This document shows, piece by piece, positions 35,301-44,390 of a DNA stretch of 64,000 bases (within the stretch, counting starts at the first letter, position 1; every line of letters begins with the position of its first letter). Below the pieces are notes generated by a model that was not told the origin of the DNA, did no database searches, and saw only the letters and a list, made by a program, of their open reading frames with translations. The position numbers and the translations under genes are program-made. The stretch is from Azohydromonas australica DSM 1124 (GTDB taxonomy: Bacteria > Pseudomonadota > Gammaproteobacteria > Burkholderiales > Burkholderiaceae_C), in contig NZ_KE387208.1 in NCBI RefSeq assembly GCF_000430725.1, positions 1,640 to 65,639 of the forward strand, read 5' to 3'.

Positions 35301-35766
35301 CGCTTGCGTGCCCAAAGCTTCCCTTACCCCCAGTGCGACAGGATGAGCCGGTCGCTGTCCTCATGCTGCTCAAAGTTTTCATGCACTTGGCAACTGAGAA
35401 AGGTGCTTGAAACGCCCTAGAAACACACAGCCATGTTCAAGATTTGCGCTCGCCACCGGCCGCAATTCCGTCTTTGCCCGAAGCAATGTCGGTCACTCGG
35501 CGATTGCCGAAATCGCCCAGCACCGGGTTACGCCCGCTGCCGCCTCGGTGGCCGAGGTATTGAGGGAGGGTTTGTCGCTGGCCGCCGTGGCGACTTGGCT
35601 GGATGAAATCCGCGCCCAACAGCCGGCCACGGAAGGTAGCATTTCGTAAGCATCCCGGACAAGGACACAAGCTAAAACTTGACCAAGCATTGCGGCAAGC
35701 CGGAGGCGTCCGATGCTTGCGTGGTGGCCCGACTGCAGCGGCTGCGGCTGCAAACGACCTGCGCTG
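35301..35766. other. Stretch between relaxase and nuclease remnant, no assigned gene
   Basis: About 465 bases without a supported gene. An 80-codon open frame at 35407-35649 on the plus strand (ATAIAEIAQ-type composition, ending LAAVATWLDEIRAQQP) could be the C-terminus of an older gene, but it has no family signature or clear ribosome site. The composition is mixed. This looks like scar sequence from the same insertion or deletion events as the flanking remnants. Confidence 0.4.
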
Positions 35767-36267
35767 CGCCCCACGCCAGAGGCCCAGCGCACGGCCCTGA
35801 AGTAAACCATGCGCTTGGTGGCCAACATCTACCAGCCCCTGTATGCCTATGGTGACGTCCGCGGCGGCAACGAGCGTGTCGGTGAAGCTGCCGGCGGCCC
35901 ACAGCCCGCTGTGCGACGACATGTGCGCGCCGGAGCCCATCGCCTTCACCTTGCACGCGGCCTGGGACTACCGACTGCTCGGCAAGCTGGCTTCGACCTG
36001 GGACGCGCTGGCAGCACAGGTGGAAAGCGGCTGGCTGTCCTCGGCCGAAGCCCGGATGCCGTCGGTGGACGGCGGCTCGCCCGCGGACTTGACCAAGCCA
36101 GCCACGGGCTGGGCGGGCGGGTCTGGGTCCTGGCTGACACCGTGCTCGACGATGCCTACCTGGAGCGCCCTACACCTATCCTGATGCGGCAGATCGGTTT
36201 AGCCGGGCTGCGGCTGGCGCGGGTGCTCAACGAGGCTTACGCGTCCAGGGAGTGCCCACGGCCATGA
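35767..36267 (+). pseudogene. Decayed S1/P1-type nuclease gene
   Basis: Three segments in two frames resemble the central and C-terminal parts of S1/P1 zinc nucleases. The first (35782-35875) reads AQRTALK, stop, then RLVANIYQPLYAYGDVRGGN, which matches the conserved H-QPLH-D-RGGN region, with its first metal-binding His replaced by Tyr (NIYQPL) and the second by Tyr (PLYA). The second, in another frame, has FTLHAAWDYRLL, like the NLHxxWD motif. The third returns to the first frame with VLADTVLDDAYLERPTP and GLRLARVLNEAY, like the family C-terminus. The stop and two frame changes show a pseudogene. The N-terminus is missing. Confidence 0.6.
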
Positions 36268-36282
36268 CGGCCCTTCGTCAGC

Positions 36283-36990
36283 TCAACCCGCTTTTAACCC
36301 CAGCGCCGCTTGCTCCTGCGCCTCCACCCAGCGCCACTTTCCCGGTGCCAGCTCGCCCAGCGTCAACGACCCCATCGCGCTGCGGTGCAACTGTTCCACC
36401 CGGTTGCTTACCGCCGCGGCCATGCGTTTCACTTGGTGGTACTTGCCTTCGGTCAGCGTTAGGCGCAATGAGCGCTCGCCCGTGGCTTCGCAGGCGGCGG
36501 CGCGCACGGGAGAAGGGTCGTCGTCCAGCACCACGCCGGCCAGCATCCGCTGCACCTGGCCTTCGTCCACCGGGTGTTTCAGCGTGACCTCGTAGATCTT
36601 GGGCACGTGGTGCTTAGGCGAGGTCAGTTTGTGCAGCAGCGTGCCGTCGTCGGTGAGCAGCAGGAAGCCGGTCGTGTCCTCGTCCAGGCGGCCCACTGGC
36701 TGCAGGCCGCGCGTGCGCAGCGGGAGCGGCAGCAGGCTCATCACGCTGGGATGGTGTTTAGGCTTCATCGAGCACTCGTAGCCGGCAGGCTTGTGCAGCA
36801 GCACTAGCGCCTTCTCGAAATAACGCCACGGCTCGCCGCGCACCCGGAAGACGAGGCCGTCGGTGGGAAAGTCGGCGTCCGGGTCGTCCACGACGCGGCC
36901 CTCCACCTCAACCAGTTCTGAATAGACCAGCCCGGCGCATTCGCGTCGCGTGCCGAAGCCCTGGGAAAAAAGAATTTGTGCCAATCGCAT
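36283..36990 (-). CDS. rsuA: 16S rRNA pseudouridine synthase (RsuA family)
   Basis: It isomerises a uridine in 16S rRNA (U516 in E. coli) to pseudouridine. It is 235 residues long. An S4-like RNA-binding N-terminus (MRLAQILFSQGFGTRRECAG) is followed by the catalytic motif GRLDEDTTGFLLLTDDG, where the Asp of RLDxxTTG is the nucleophile. YEVTLKHPVDE and LTEGKYHQVKRMAAAVSNRV are conserved further on. The ATG at 36990 was chosen because the S4 motif starts there. Divergent from the tungstate transporter genes. Confidence 0.95.
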   Translation of the reverse strand: MRLAQILFSQGFGTRRECAGLVYSELVEVEGRVVDDPDADFPTDGLVFRVRGEPWRYFEKALVLLHKPAGYECSMKPKHHPSVMSLLPLPLRTRGLQPVGRLDEDTTGFLLLTDDGTLLHKLTSPKHHVPKIYEVTLKHPVDEGQVQRMLAGVVLDDDPSPVRAAACEATGERSLRLTLTEGKYHQVKRMAAAVSNRVEQLHRSAMGSLTLGELAPGKWRWVEAQEQAALGLKAG

Positions 36991-37121
36991 GCACGGCACT
37001 GTAGCCGCCACGACTTATGCACTGATTGACATATCGCCGGGGGTCAGTGGCTCGCTGACAATCCCGGCCGAATGTGTCAGCAGGCCGCTTTTTGCGCTGC
37101 GCAATCCCCCAGATGTAGTCC

Positions 37122-37832
37122 ATGAACGGTTTCACCGAATCCCTGCAGGCGGCCGGCGCCCTCATCACCCAGGCCGACGCGCGGCTGTGGCAGGTGGTGT
37201 TTCTCTCCTTGTCCGTCAGCGGCGCTGCGAGCGCGCTGGCCGCCGTGCTGGGCTTGGTCGGCGGCGCTTGGCTGGCGGTGAGCCGTTTTCCCGGGCAGCG
37301 TGTGCTGCTGCTGGTGCTCAACACGCTGCTGGCGCTGCCGCCGGTGGTGGTAGGCCTGAGCGTCTACCTGCTGCTGTCGCGCTCGGGGCCGTTGGGCCAG
37401 TACGGGCTGCTGTTCACGCCCGGGGCGATGGTGGTGGCGCAGACGGTGCTGGTGCTGCCGCTGGTGACGGCACTTACGCGCCAGCTCGTGGCCGACGCGC
37501 TGCGCGGCAACGGCGAGCAGCTGCGCTCCATGGGCGCCGGGCCGCTGCAAAGCGCGCTGCTGCTGCTGGTGCACGAGCGCATGGCGCTGATGACGGTGCT
37601 GCTCACGGGCTTCGGCCGCGCCATCAGCGAGGTGGGGGCGGTGATGGTCGTGGGCGGCAACATCGACGGCATCACCCGCGTCATGACCACCGCCATCGCG
37701 CTGGAGACCAGCAAGGGCGACCTAGCCCAGGCGCTGGCGCTGGGCGTGCTGCTGCTGGCGGTGGTGGCGCTGGTCAACCTCTTCATCGCCACGCTGCGCC
37801 GCCTGCAGCCGGCGGAAAGCCTGGCCCGGTGA
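37122..37832 (+). CDS. tupB: Tungstate ABC transporter permease
   Basis: It is 236 residues long with five or six membrane helices. It is the inner-membrane channel of a TupABC-type importer for tungstate (possibly also molybdate). LSVSGAASALAAVLGLVGGAW and NTLLALPPVVVGLSVYLLLS are typical of the TupB permease. The ABC-docking loop is ALRGNGEQLRSMGAGPLQS, followed by GFGRAISEVGAVMVVGGNI, a family signature. Its TGA overlaps the next gene start (GTGA). The order here is permease, ATPase, binding protein. Confidence 0.9.
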   Translation: MNGFTESLQAAGALITQADARLWQVVFLSLSVSGAASALAAVLGLVGGAWLAVSRFPGQRVLLLVLNTLLALPPVVVGLSVYLLLSRSGPLGQYGLLFTPGAMVVAQTVLVLPLVTALTRQLVADALRGNGEQLRSMGAGPLQSALLLLVHERMALMTVLLTGFGRAISEVGAVMVVGGNIDGITRVMTTAIALETSKGDLAQALALGVLLLAVVALVNLFIATLRRLQPAESLAR

Positions 37833-38611
37833 ACGCGCCGCTGCACCTTGGCTTGCTGCCGCACGCCGCCGCCGCGGCCCTCGGCGGCACCGAGCTGGAA
37901 CGCGACGAGGCGCTGATCGAGCTGCGCGACGCCGCCGTGCGGCTGGGCGAGCGCCAAGTGCTGCAGCCCGTGAGCCTGCGCGTGCGCGCGGGCGAGCGTA
38001 TCGTGCTGCTGGGCGCCAACGGCAGTGGCAAGACGACCCTGCTGCGCCTGCTGCATGGCCAGCTGCGCTGCAGCGGCGAGCGCAGCGTGCGCCGCGGTGC
38101 CGACGCCCGCGAGCCGCGGCAGGCGATGCTGTTCCAGCGCCCCTTCCTGCTGCGCCTGTCGGTGCGGCGCAACCTGCTGCTGGCGCTGTGGCTGGCGGGC
38201 GTGCCGCGCGGCGAGCGCGCCGCGCGTGCCGAGGACGCGCTGCGCCGCGTCGGGCTGGAGGCGCATGCCGGCCGGCCCGCGCGGGTCCTCTCCGGCGGGC
38301 AGCAGCAGCGCCTGGCGCTGGCGCGGGCCTGGGCGGTGCATCCGGAGCTGCTGTTCCTGGACGAGCCCACGGCCAGCCTGGATCCGGCGGCCAAGCGCGA
38401 GGTGGAGGCGCTGGTGCTGGAGTTCGCCGCCGAGGGCATGACGGTGGTGATGAGCACCCACAACCTCGGCCAGGCCAAGCGCATGGCCACGCGCGTGATC
38501 TACCTGGAGGACGGCCGCCTGGTGGTGGACCGGCCCGTGGAAAGTTTCTTCAACGACCCGCTGCCGCCCGAGGCGGCGCTATTCCTGAAAGGCGAATTGC
38601 CATGGCATTGA
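37829..38611 (+). CDS. tupC: Tungstate ABC transporter ATP-binding protein
   Basis: It is 260 residues long. It hydrolyses ATP to drive the permease. Walker A is LLGANGSGKTTLLRLL (near residue 65), the signature LSGGQQQRLALARAW, Walker B LLFLDEPTASLDP, and the switch His is in STHNLGQAK. The GTG at 37829 overlaps the permease stop; longer frames upstream run antiparallel to other genes and lack conservation. It overlaps the binding-protein gene by 10 bases. Specificity for tungstate comes from the linked TupA-like protein. Confidence 0.92.
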   Translation: MNAPLHLGLLPHAAAAALGGTELERDEALIELRDAAVRLGERQVLQPVSLRVRAGERIVLLGANGSGKTTLLRLLHGQLRCSGERSVRRGADAREPRQAMLFQRPFLLRLSVRRNLLLALWLAGVPRGERAARAEDALRRVGLEAHAGRPARVLSGGQQQRLALARAWAVHPELLFLDEPTASLDPAAKREVEALVLEFAAEGMTVVMSTHNLGQAKRMATRVIYLEDGRLVVDRPVESFFNDPLPPEAALFLKGELPWH

Positions 38612-39444
38612 GCTCCCGCCGTACCCTGCTGCGCACCTTCCTGGCCGGCGCGACCGTCCTGTGGACCGCGCTGGGCAGCGCGCAGGCGCAGCAGGCGCCG
38701 TTCATCGTGATGGCCTCCACCACCTCCACCGAGCAGTCGGGCCTCTTCGGCCACCTGCTGCCGGCCTTCACCAAGGAAACCGGCATCGAGGTGCGCGTGG
38801 TGGCGCAGGGCACGGGCCAGGCGCTGGACATGGCCCGGCGCGGCGATGCCGACATCGTGTTCGTGCACGACCAGCCGGCCGAGGAGAAATTCGTGGCCGA
38901 GGGCTTCGGCATCAAGCGCCAAGCCGTCATGTACAACGACTTCGTGCTGGTGGGGCTTAAGGCCGATCCGGCGGGCGTGAGGGGCAAGGACGTGGCCGCC
39001 GCTATGGGCAAGCTGGCCACGGCCGGTGCCCCGTTCATCTCCCGCGGCGACAAGAGCGGCACCCATTCCGCCGAGCTGCGCTTCTGGAAGCAGGCCGGCG
39101 AGGACATGGCGGCCAGCAAACCCGCGGGCTACAAGGAATGCGGCTGCGGCATGGGCCCGGCGCTCAACATCGCCGCCTCCAGCGGCGCCTACGTGCTCGC
39201 GGACCGCGGCACCTGGCTGAGCTTCAAGAACCGCGGCGACCTGAGCATTCTGGTCGAGGGCGACAAGAAGCTGTTCAACCAGTACGGCGTGATTGTGGTG
39301 AACCCCGCCAAGCATGCGCACGTGAAGGTGAAGGAGGCGCAGCGCTTCGCGGACTGGGTGGTGTCGCCGGCGGGGCAGTCCACCATCGCGGCCTACAAGA
39401 TCAACGGCGAGCAGCTGTTCTTCCCGAACGCCGGCGCGCAGTAA
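38602..39444 (+). CDS. tupA: Tungstate-binding periplasmic protein (TupA-like)
   Basis: It is 280 residues long. The N-terminus SSRRTLLRTFLAGATVLW looks Tat-like, with probable cleavage after SAQA. MASTTSTEQSGLFGHLLPAF, near residue 33, is the oxyanion-binding TTST motif. VAQGTGQALDMARRGDADIV, MYNDFVLVGLKADPAG and ISRGDKSGTHSAELRFW are further TupA-type signatures. TupA proteins bind tungstate far more tightly than molybdate, but this must be tested for each protein. It lies in the same operon as the permease and ATPase. Tungsten use would imply a W-dependent formate or aldehyde dehydrogenase elsewhere. Confidence 0.92.
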   Translation: MALSSRRTLLRTFLAGATVLWTALGSAQAQQAPFIVMASTTSTEQSGLFGHLLPAFTKETGIEVRVVAQGTGQALDMARRGDADIVFVHDQPAEEKFVAEGFGIKRQAVMYNDFVLVGLKADPAGVRGKDVAAAMGKLATAGAPFISRGDKSGTHSAELRFWKQAGEDMAASKPAGYKECGCGMGPALNIAASSGAYVLADRGTWLSFKNRGDLSILVEGDKKLFNQYGVIVVNPAKHAHVKVKEAQRFADWVVSPAGQSTIAAYKINGEQLFFPNAGAQ

Positions 39445-39542
39445 AGGCGTGAACTTTGTGCCGGACTGCCGCGCTGCGGCGCCGGCCGCCTCCCGCGTGC
39501 CGGGAGCCAGGGTCCACAATCGCCGCCGACCGAACGTGACAC

Positions 39543-41480
39543 ATGGCCATGGACAACTACCGGACACGCTCTGCCTTCCTCAAGCAGACGCTTTTCAAGC
39601 TGCACAACGCCGCGGCGGCGTTGAATCCCGTGGAATTGGGCGGCACGCCAACGCATTTGCCGCGCAAAGCTCTCGTGATCGGGCATTCCGTCGCCCTGGA
39701 ATGGCAATTCCAGCACCGCAATCCCACTAATACCCCGGTGGATTTCGTATTCGTCAACCAAGCGCCAAGCCTACCTGCGCGCTCGGATGAGGAATTGGCC
39801 GAATACGATTTTCAGCTCGTCCAGATTCCGCTGCGGTCCGTGTTGCCAGATCATGCCCTCTGGGGCGGCTCCGCCAAAACGGATTCCGAAATGGAGGCCA
39901 TTTTCCAGCGCAGCGCGGCCACGTTGAAGGCCCTGTTCTCGCAGTATCTTGAGTACAATAAGCAGGGCGGTCTGCTCAGTTTCGTCGTCAATTTCATGGT
40001 GCCTGCGGTTAATCCGCTGGGTAAGCTCGTGCCCTACCATGATTTGCGCAACCCACAGTATTTCGTGGCACGTTTGAATCATGACCTGGAATCCCTGGTG
40101 GCGCTGCTCGGCAACGCCCATGTGCTCGACGTGGATGCGCTTACGTCCTTCTATGGCAAGAAGCTGTTCCAGGACGATTTGCTGCACCCTTTCTCGTACG
40201 GCGGTTACTGGCCCGGCAACCTGAAGGACGAGTCGCGCATCGAGGCTGCGCCGCCGCTGCACGAGCACTTCATGGTGGCGGGAGAGCTGTTTCGCAACGC
40301 GCTGTGGCTGGAGGCCATTGGCGCCTTCCGCATTGCCAATCCCGTGCAGCCGGTCAAGCTGATCGTCTTGGACCTGGGCGACACGCTGTGGCAGGGAGGG
40401 CTGGAAACCATGGACAGCGTCGATGTGGGCATGGTGGAGGGTTGGCCGGCGGGATTGCTAGAAGCGCTCTCGTATTTCCGGGACCGCGGCGGCTTGCTGG
40501 CCCTTCTGTCTAGAAATCATCGCCATCTGGTCGAGCAGGCCTGGGCCAGGCTGTATGGCAAACGGTTCCCGCTGACCCATTTCGCTTCGGTCCAGTGCGG
40601 TTTTGCGGCCGGCAGCGACATGATGTTGACCATCATGCGGGAGACCGGCATCGCGCCGAATGCGGTGCTCTTCATCGACGGCCATCCCGTGCAGCGTGCC
40701 GAGATCAAGGCGGCGTTTCCGGACATCCGGGTCCTGCACGGCTACCACTATTACTGGCGCAGAGTCCTGCTACTGGCTCCGGAAACCCAGGCGGCCCGGC
40801 TGGGCCGCAATTCCACGGCGACAAGCGAGCAGGCCCAGAACGCAGTTGCGCCGCAGCAGGACTTGGTTTCCGGCCTGTCGCGGGAATCGTTTCTACAGGG
40901 GCTGGAAATCAAGGTGGATATACGGCAGCTGGAAGGTAGCGAGGACCCGGCCTTCGAGCGCAGCCTGGAGCTGCTGAACGGGACGAGCCAATTCAACAAC
41001 ACGGGGCAGCGCTGGAGCCGCGAGGCCTTCGAGTCCTTCACGGCGGAGCACCGGGTGGTATGCGTTTCCGTGGAGGACCGCTATGCCGCCTACGGCGTGG
41101 CGGGCCTGGTGCTGATCAAGCATAACTGCATCGAGCAGTTCGTGATGAGCCGCCGCATCATGGGCCTGGACATCGAGCAGGGTGTGATGGACACGCTGTT
41201 GCGCCATGGCCTGGAGCATTGGTCCATGCCTTCCATGACGGCTCAGCTCAACGACAACGGGGTCAACACGAGCTGCCGCGACTTCCTCGCCGCTTGCGGC
41301 TTCGCTTCCGACCCCTGGGGTGACGGCTGGTTGCGCCTGAACCTGCAGGGCAGGCCGGCGCTGAAGTACCACGGCGCCTTCAACAGCCAACTGCCCGGGA
41401 AGGCGCCCCTGAAAAAGCTGGGGCTGAAGCTGCTGGCACCGACGACGTCGGAACCGGCGGCGCAGGCTGTGGCCCCGTAG
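39543..41480 (+). CDS. FkbH-like HAD/GNAT protein with altered HAD active site
   Basis: It is 645 residues long. The N-terminal 260 residues form an SGNH-like helical/sheet domain (RKALVIGHSVALEWQF). The central HAD-IIIC domain has VLDLGDTLWQGG: Asp277 is kept, but the second Asp of the usual D-L-D-N-T is Gly279. Motif IV reads FIDGHPVQ (379-381 Asp-Gly-His) instead of the usual Asp-Asp-Asn. A C-terminal GNAT-like fold includes LNGTSQFNNTGQRWS. FkbH proteins load glyceryl units on carrier proteins in polyketide and surface-glycan pathways. The substitutions suggest changed or lost phosphotransfer. The cupin gene follows after 10 bases. Confidence 0.72.
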   Translation: MAMDNYRTRSAFLKQTLFKLHNAAAALNPVELGGTPTHLPRKALVIGHSVALEWQFQHRNPTNTPVDFVFVNQAPSLPARSDEELAEYDFQLVQIPLRSVLPDHALWGGSAKTDSEMEAIFQRSAATLKALFSQYLEYNKQGGLLSFVVNFMVPAVNPLGKLVPYHDLRNPQYFVARLNHDLESLVALLGNAHVLDVDALTSFYGKKLFQDDLLHPFSYGGYWPGNLKDESRIEAAPPLHEHFMVAGELFRNALWLEAIGAFRIANPVQPVKLIVLDLGDTLWQGGLETMDSVDVGMVEGWPAGLLEALSYFRDRGGLLALLSRNHRHLVEQAWARLYGKRFPLTHFASVQCGFAAGSDMMLTIMRETGIAPNAVLFIDGHPVQRAEIKAAFPDIRVLHGYHYYWRRVLLLAPETQAARLGRNSTATSEQAQNAVAPQQDLVSGLSRESFLQGLEIKVDIRQLEGSEDPAFERSLELLNGTSQFNNTGQRWSREAFESFTAEHRVVCVSVEDRYAAYGVAGLVLIKHNCIEQFVMSRRIMGLDIEQGVMDTLLRHGLEHWSMPSMTAQLNDNGVNTSCRDFLAACGFASDPWGDGWLRLNLQGRPALKYHGAFNSQLPGKAPLKKLGLKLLAPTTSEPAAQAVAP

Positions 41481-41490
41481 CGGACCGTCC

Positions 41491-41820
41491 ATGAATCTGC
41501 CTGCCGCAGCCAATCTTTTCGTGTCGATGCCCGGGCCTTCGGCGCAGGAGCAGTTCCTGACGCTGCTGAAGCGCGGCGGCGTGCGCATCGAGCGCATCGT
41601 CTCGCAAGGCCACACCGCGCCCGCCGAGGGCTGGTTCGACCAGGACGAGGACGAGTGGGTGCTGGTGCTGGAGGGCGCGGGGCGGCTGCTGTTCGAGGAC
41701 GGGTGCGAGCTGGAGCTGCGCCGGGGCGACCACGTGGACATTCCGGCCCACGTGCGCCACAAGGTGACGTGGACCGACCCGGACCGGCCGACGGTATGGC
41801 TGGCGGTGTTTTATGCATAG
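41491..41820 (+). CDS. Small cupin-domain protein
   Basis: It is 109 residues long, a single cupin barrel. The first motif region is QDEDEWVLVLEGAGRLLFEDG, and the second is GDHVDIPAHVRHKV, with His residues suited to bind a metal; the usual first-motif histidines are replaced by Asp and Glu. Such proteins occur as isomerases, dioxygenases or sugar-binding regulators; no substrate can be named. It lies 10 bases after the FkbH-like gene, so the two are probably an operon. Its last 23 bases are repeated imperfectly at 42489, on the other side of the toxin-antitoxin cassette. Confidence 0.78.
   Translation: MNLPAAANLFVSMPGPSAQEQFLTLLKRGGVRIERIVSQGHTAPAEGWFDQDEDEWVLVLEGAGRLLFEDGCELELRRGDHVDIPAHVRHKVTWTDPDRPTVWLAVFYA
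41794..41816 (+). repeat. Left copy of a 23-base imperfect direct repeat flanking the TA cassette
   Basis: It lies in the last codons of the cupin gene and matches 42489-42511 at 20 of 23 bases, including a 14-base identical core TGGCTGGCGGTGTT. Both copies encode VWLAVF in frame with a stop shortly after. The pair brackets the antitoxin and toxin genes. Confidence 0.7.
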
Positions 41821-41902
41821 CAGCCTGGAGCACCCGGGCACGAAAACTGAGGCAGGCTTGCGCATGATCGGCACGATGCCGGCGCCTACGAGGACACGCC
41901 CC

Positions 41903-42136
41903 ATGTTGCAAACCTACGAAGCCGTTCTGCAGCCCGACGGCCACCTGGAGTTCTTCGATACCCCGCCGCCACAGGCAGCCGGAAAGCCGCGGCGTGTGCT
42001 GGTGACCTTCATCGATGAAGTCATGCCGGCGAACACGGCGCTGTGCGGTGCCACGTTGAGCGAGCCGACGTTGGCGCAGGACTGGTTGCGTGACGAAGAG
42101 GAGGCCGCGTGGGCTCATTTGCAACCCGGCAAGTGA
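41903..42136 (+). CDS. Small antitoxin-like protein of a type II TA system
   Basis: It is 77 residues long, starting at the ATG at 41903. MLQTYEAVLQPDGHLEFFDT, followed by a strand pattern and VLVTFIDEV, resembles small AbrB/VapB-like antitoxin partners that precede PemK/MazF toxins. The C-terminus DWLRDEEEAAWAHLQ is acidic and helical, suitable for wrapping the toxin. It overlaps the toxin gene by 28 bases. An upstream ATG at 41813 would run inside the cupin gene and has no conserved sequence. Confidence 0.68.
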   Translation: MLQTYEAVLQPDGHLEFFDTPPPQAAGKPRRVLVTFIDEVMPANTALCGATLSEPTLAQDWLRDEEEAAWAHLQPGK

Positions 42137-42453
42137 TCCTACGGCCTTTCCCGTTCTCAGACCTCTCTGCCAGCAAGCTGCGCCCGGCCCTGTTATTGGC
42201 TTCGGCCGGCCGGGGCGACTGGCTGCTGTGCCAGATCACCAGCAATCCTTACGCGGATCCGCATGCGGTGGTGTTGCAGAACGAGAACTTCGTCGAAGGG
42301 AGCCTGCAGCGGGTGAGCTATGTGCGCGCCGGCAAGCTCTTTACCGCGCACGAGTCCTTGTTCCAGCGAGCGGTGGGATCGCTCAAGCCTGAACAGCATG
42401 GGTTGGTGGTGGATCTGATCGTGAGCATGGTGCGCGTAGGGGCGTACTCGTAG
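42109..42453 (+). CDS. PemK/MazF-type toxin
   Basis: It is 114 residues long from the GTG at 42109, with GAGGAG about 8 bases before it. It carries the fold signature of MazF/PemK endoribonucleases: ILRPFPFSDLSASKLRPALL, then WLLCQITSNPYADPHAVVL and GSLQRVSYVRAGKLFTAHES. In MazF the Arg of the KxRPA region and a later Ser/Thr act in catalysis; both regions are present. The toxin cuts mRNA or rRNA when the antitoxin decays. Full length and undisrupted, unlike the HEPN/MNT pair at 15.8-16.7 kb. Confidence 0.8.
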   Translation: MGSFATRQVILRPFPFSDLSASKLRPALLLASAGRGDWLLCQITSNPYADPHAVVLQNENFVEGSLQRVSYVRAGKLFTAHESLFQRAVGSLKPEQHGLVVDLIVSMVRVGAYS

Positions 42454-42488
42454 GCATCGTTGACCGGCCTCGCTCCCGAACGGATCAG

Positions 42489-42511
42489 GTGTGGCTGGCG
42501 GTGTTCTAAGC
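42489..42511 (+). repeat. Right copy of the 23-base imperfect direct repeat flanking the TA cassette
   Basis: It matches 41794-41816 with three mismatches. It lies 35 bases after the toxin stop and again spells VWLAVF plus a stop, so it looks like a second end of the cupin gene. The arrangement suggests that the toxin-antitoxin pair was inserted at the end of the cupin gene, with a duplicated end. Confidence 0.7.
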
Positions 42512-42596
42512 CTGAGGCCCGTTCAATCCGTCGTCTCGAACGCCGGATGAAAAGCCACCGTCCGACTGGCCCGTGTCTTCAGTCTGGTACGGCGTC

Positions 42597-43385
42597 TCAG
42601 CGCGGCGCGCTGGTACCGCACACCACCTCGCCGATCGAGCGCACCCCCGGTGCCGCGGCCGACAGCACGCTGCCCGCCACCGCCAGGAACACGGCCGTGA
42701 GCAGGAAAGGAACCAAGGTGCGCCGCACGGGGTCGTGAACCAGTGCCGCGTTTCCGTGCGCCGCAGGTGGCAGTAAAGGGTGAAAGACAAGGCGCCGTCC
42801 ACCAGCACTTCCGACAGCAGCGCCGGCGCCGTTCACACCACCCACAGCGAGGCCAGCGCCAGGCCCAGCACCAGCAGCGGGGCCAGCAGCGGGATCGCCA
42901 ATTCGTCCGCATCGACCGCCGCACCGGCGGCGTCGCTCACCGAGGGCAACTTCGCATCGGGCAGCTCGACTTCGGGCAGCGCCGGCCCGAAGGCTTCGGT
43001 GACCGTGAAATCCGCGCTGGCACCGCACACCGCCGAAATCGCCGCCGCCACGGCTGCGCAAGGGCGCTTCGGCCGCGCCGCCGCCACGGCGTCCGGACGA
43101 GCCGCTGGGCAGGTTGGGCAGGTCGAGCCAGTCCGATGCCCGCGTGCGCAGCCACAGCCACAGCAGGCACAGCAAGAAGAGGTACGCCACGCCCAGCGCC
43201 AGCGGGTAGCGCCACGCCATGCCGTGCACGCCCGCGTGCAGCAGCGCGAAGGAGGCGAGGAAGCCCGCGCCGCCCGTGAGCGCCACGAGCAGCGCCATCT
43301 GCAGCCGCGGGAAGCCCTCGCGCTGCAGGCGCCGGCGCGTGCGCTCGATGGCGTAGTCACGGGTCAAGTGCAGGAAGCGGGACAC
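42597..43385 (-). pseudogene. Frameshifted inner-membrane protein
   Basis: Three frames together give one membrane protein. The first, from the ATG at 43385 (MSRFLHLTRDYAIERTR), has two hydrophobic segments up to DWLDLPNLPSG. The second, in another frame, reads FTVTEAFGPALPEVELPDAK and DELAIPLLAPLLVLGLALAS. The third has LVDGALSFTLYCHLRRTETR, then LVPFLLTAVFLAVAGSVLS in the first frame. I recall similar intact proteins in Comamonadaceae, of unknown function. At least two frameshifts are needed, so the gene is dead or misread. It lies between the TA cassette and the IS110 element. Confidence 0.55.
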
Positions 43386-43435
43386 GGCGGCGCCTCAGCG
43401 CGGGAGCACGCGCCTTGTATCTTTAAAGCGAGGCA

Positions 43436-43587
43436 TCGGACCGGCTCACGCAGCCCGACGCGCCTCTGGGTTGATGTTGGAAGCCCGTCACTGAGCACTG
43501 GGCGCGTGAGCCGGACCGTCCTCTCTTGCAGCCCGAACGGTTGTAGGAACCCGCAGTTCGCATAGACAAGGATGGGAGCGAGAGGAC
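43436..43587 (+). ncRNA. 5' noncoding end of the IS110 element, candidate bridge-RNA region
   Basis: IS110-family elements encode a bridge RNA in the noncoding segment before the transposase gene. Here about 150 bases precede the GTG at 43588 and contain an 11-bp inverted repeat (43441-43451 with 43504-43514) plus GC-rich stem candidates. No RNA fold was computed. As the transposase is broken, any RNA here is probably a relic. The exact left end of the element was not determined. Confidence 0.35.
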
Positions 43588-44374
<787 letters not shown>

Positions 44375-44390
44375 CAGCCAAGACGGTTGC

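Noticed and set aside
35407-35649. 80-residue plus-strand open frame as a real gene
   Set aside because: No family signature, no clear ribosome site, and it lies in scar sequence between a relaxase gene and a pseudogene.
36991-37121. ModE box or Moco/Tuco riboswitch before tupB
   Set aside because: CGACTTATG and CATATCG at 37011-37036 form only an imperfect inverted repeat with an indel, and no riboswitch core could be aligned.
36950-37828. Upstream extension of tupC
   Set aside because: The same frame is open through the permease gene but carries no conserved sequence; the GTG at 37829 overlapping the permease stop is the natural start.
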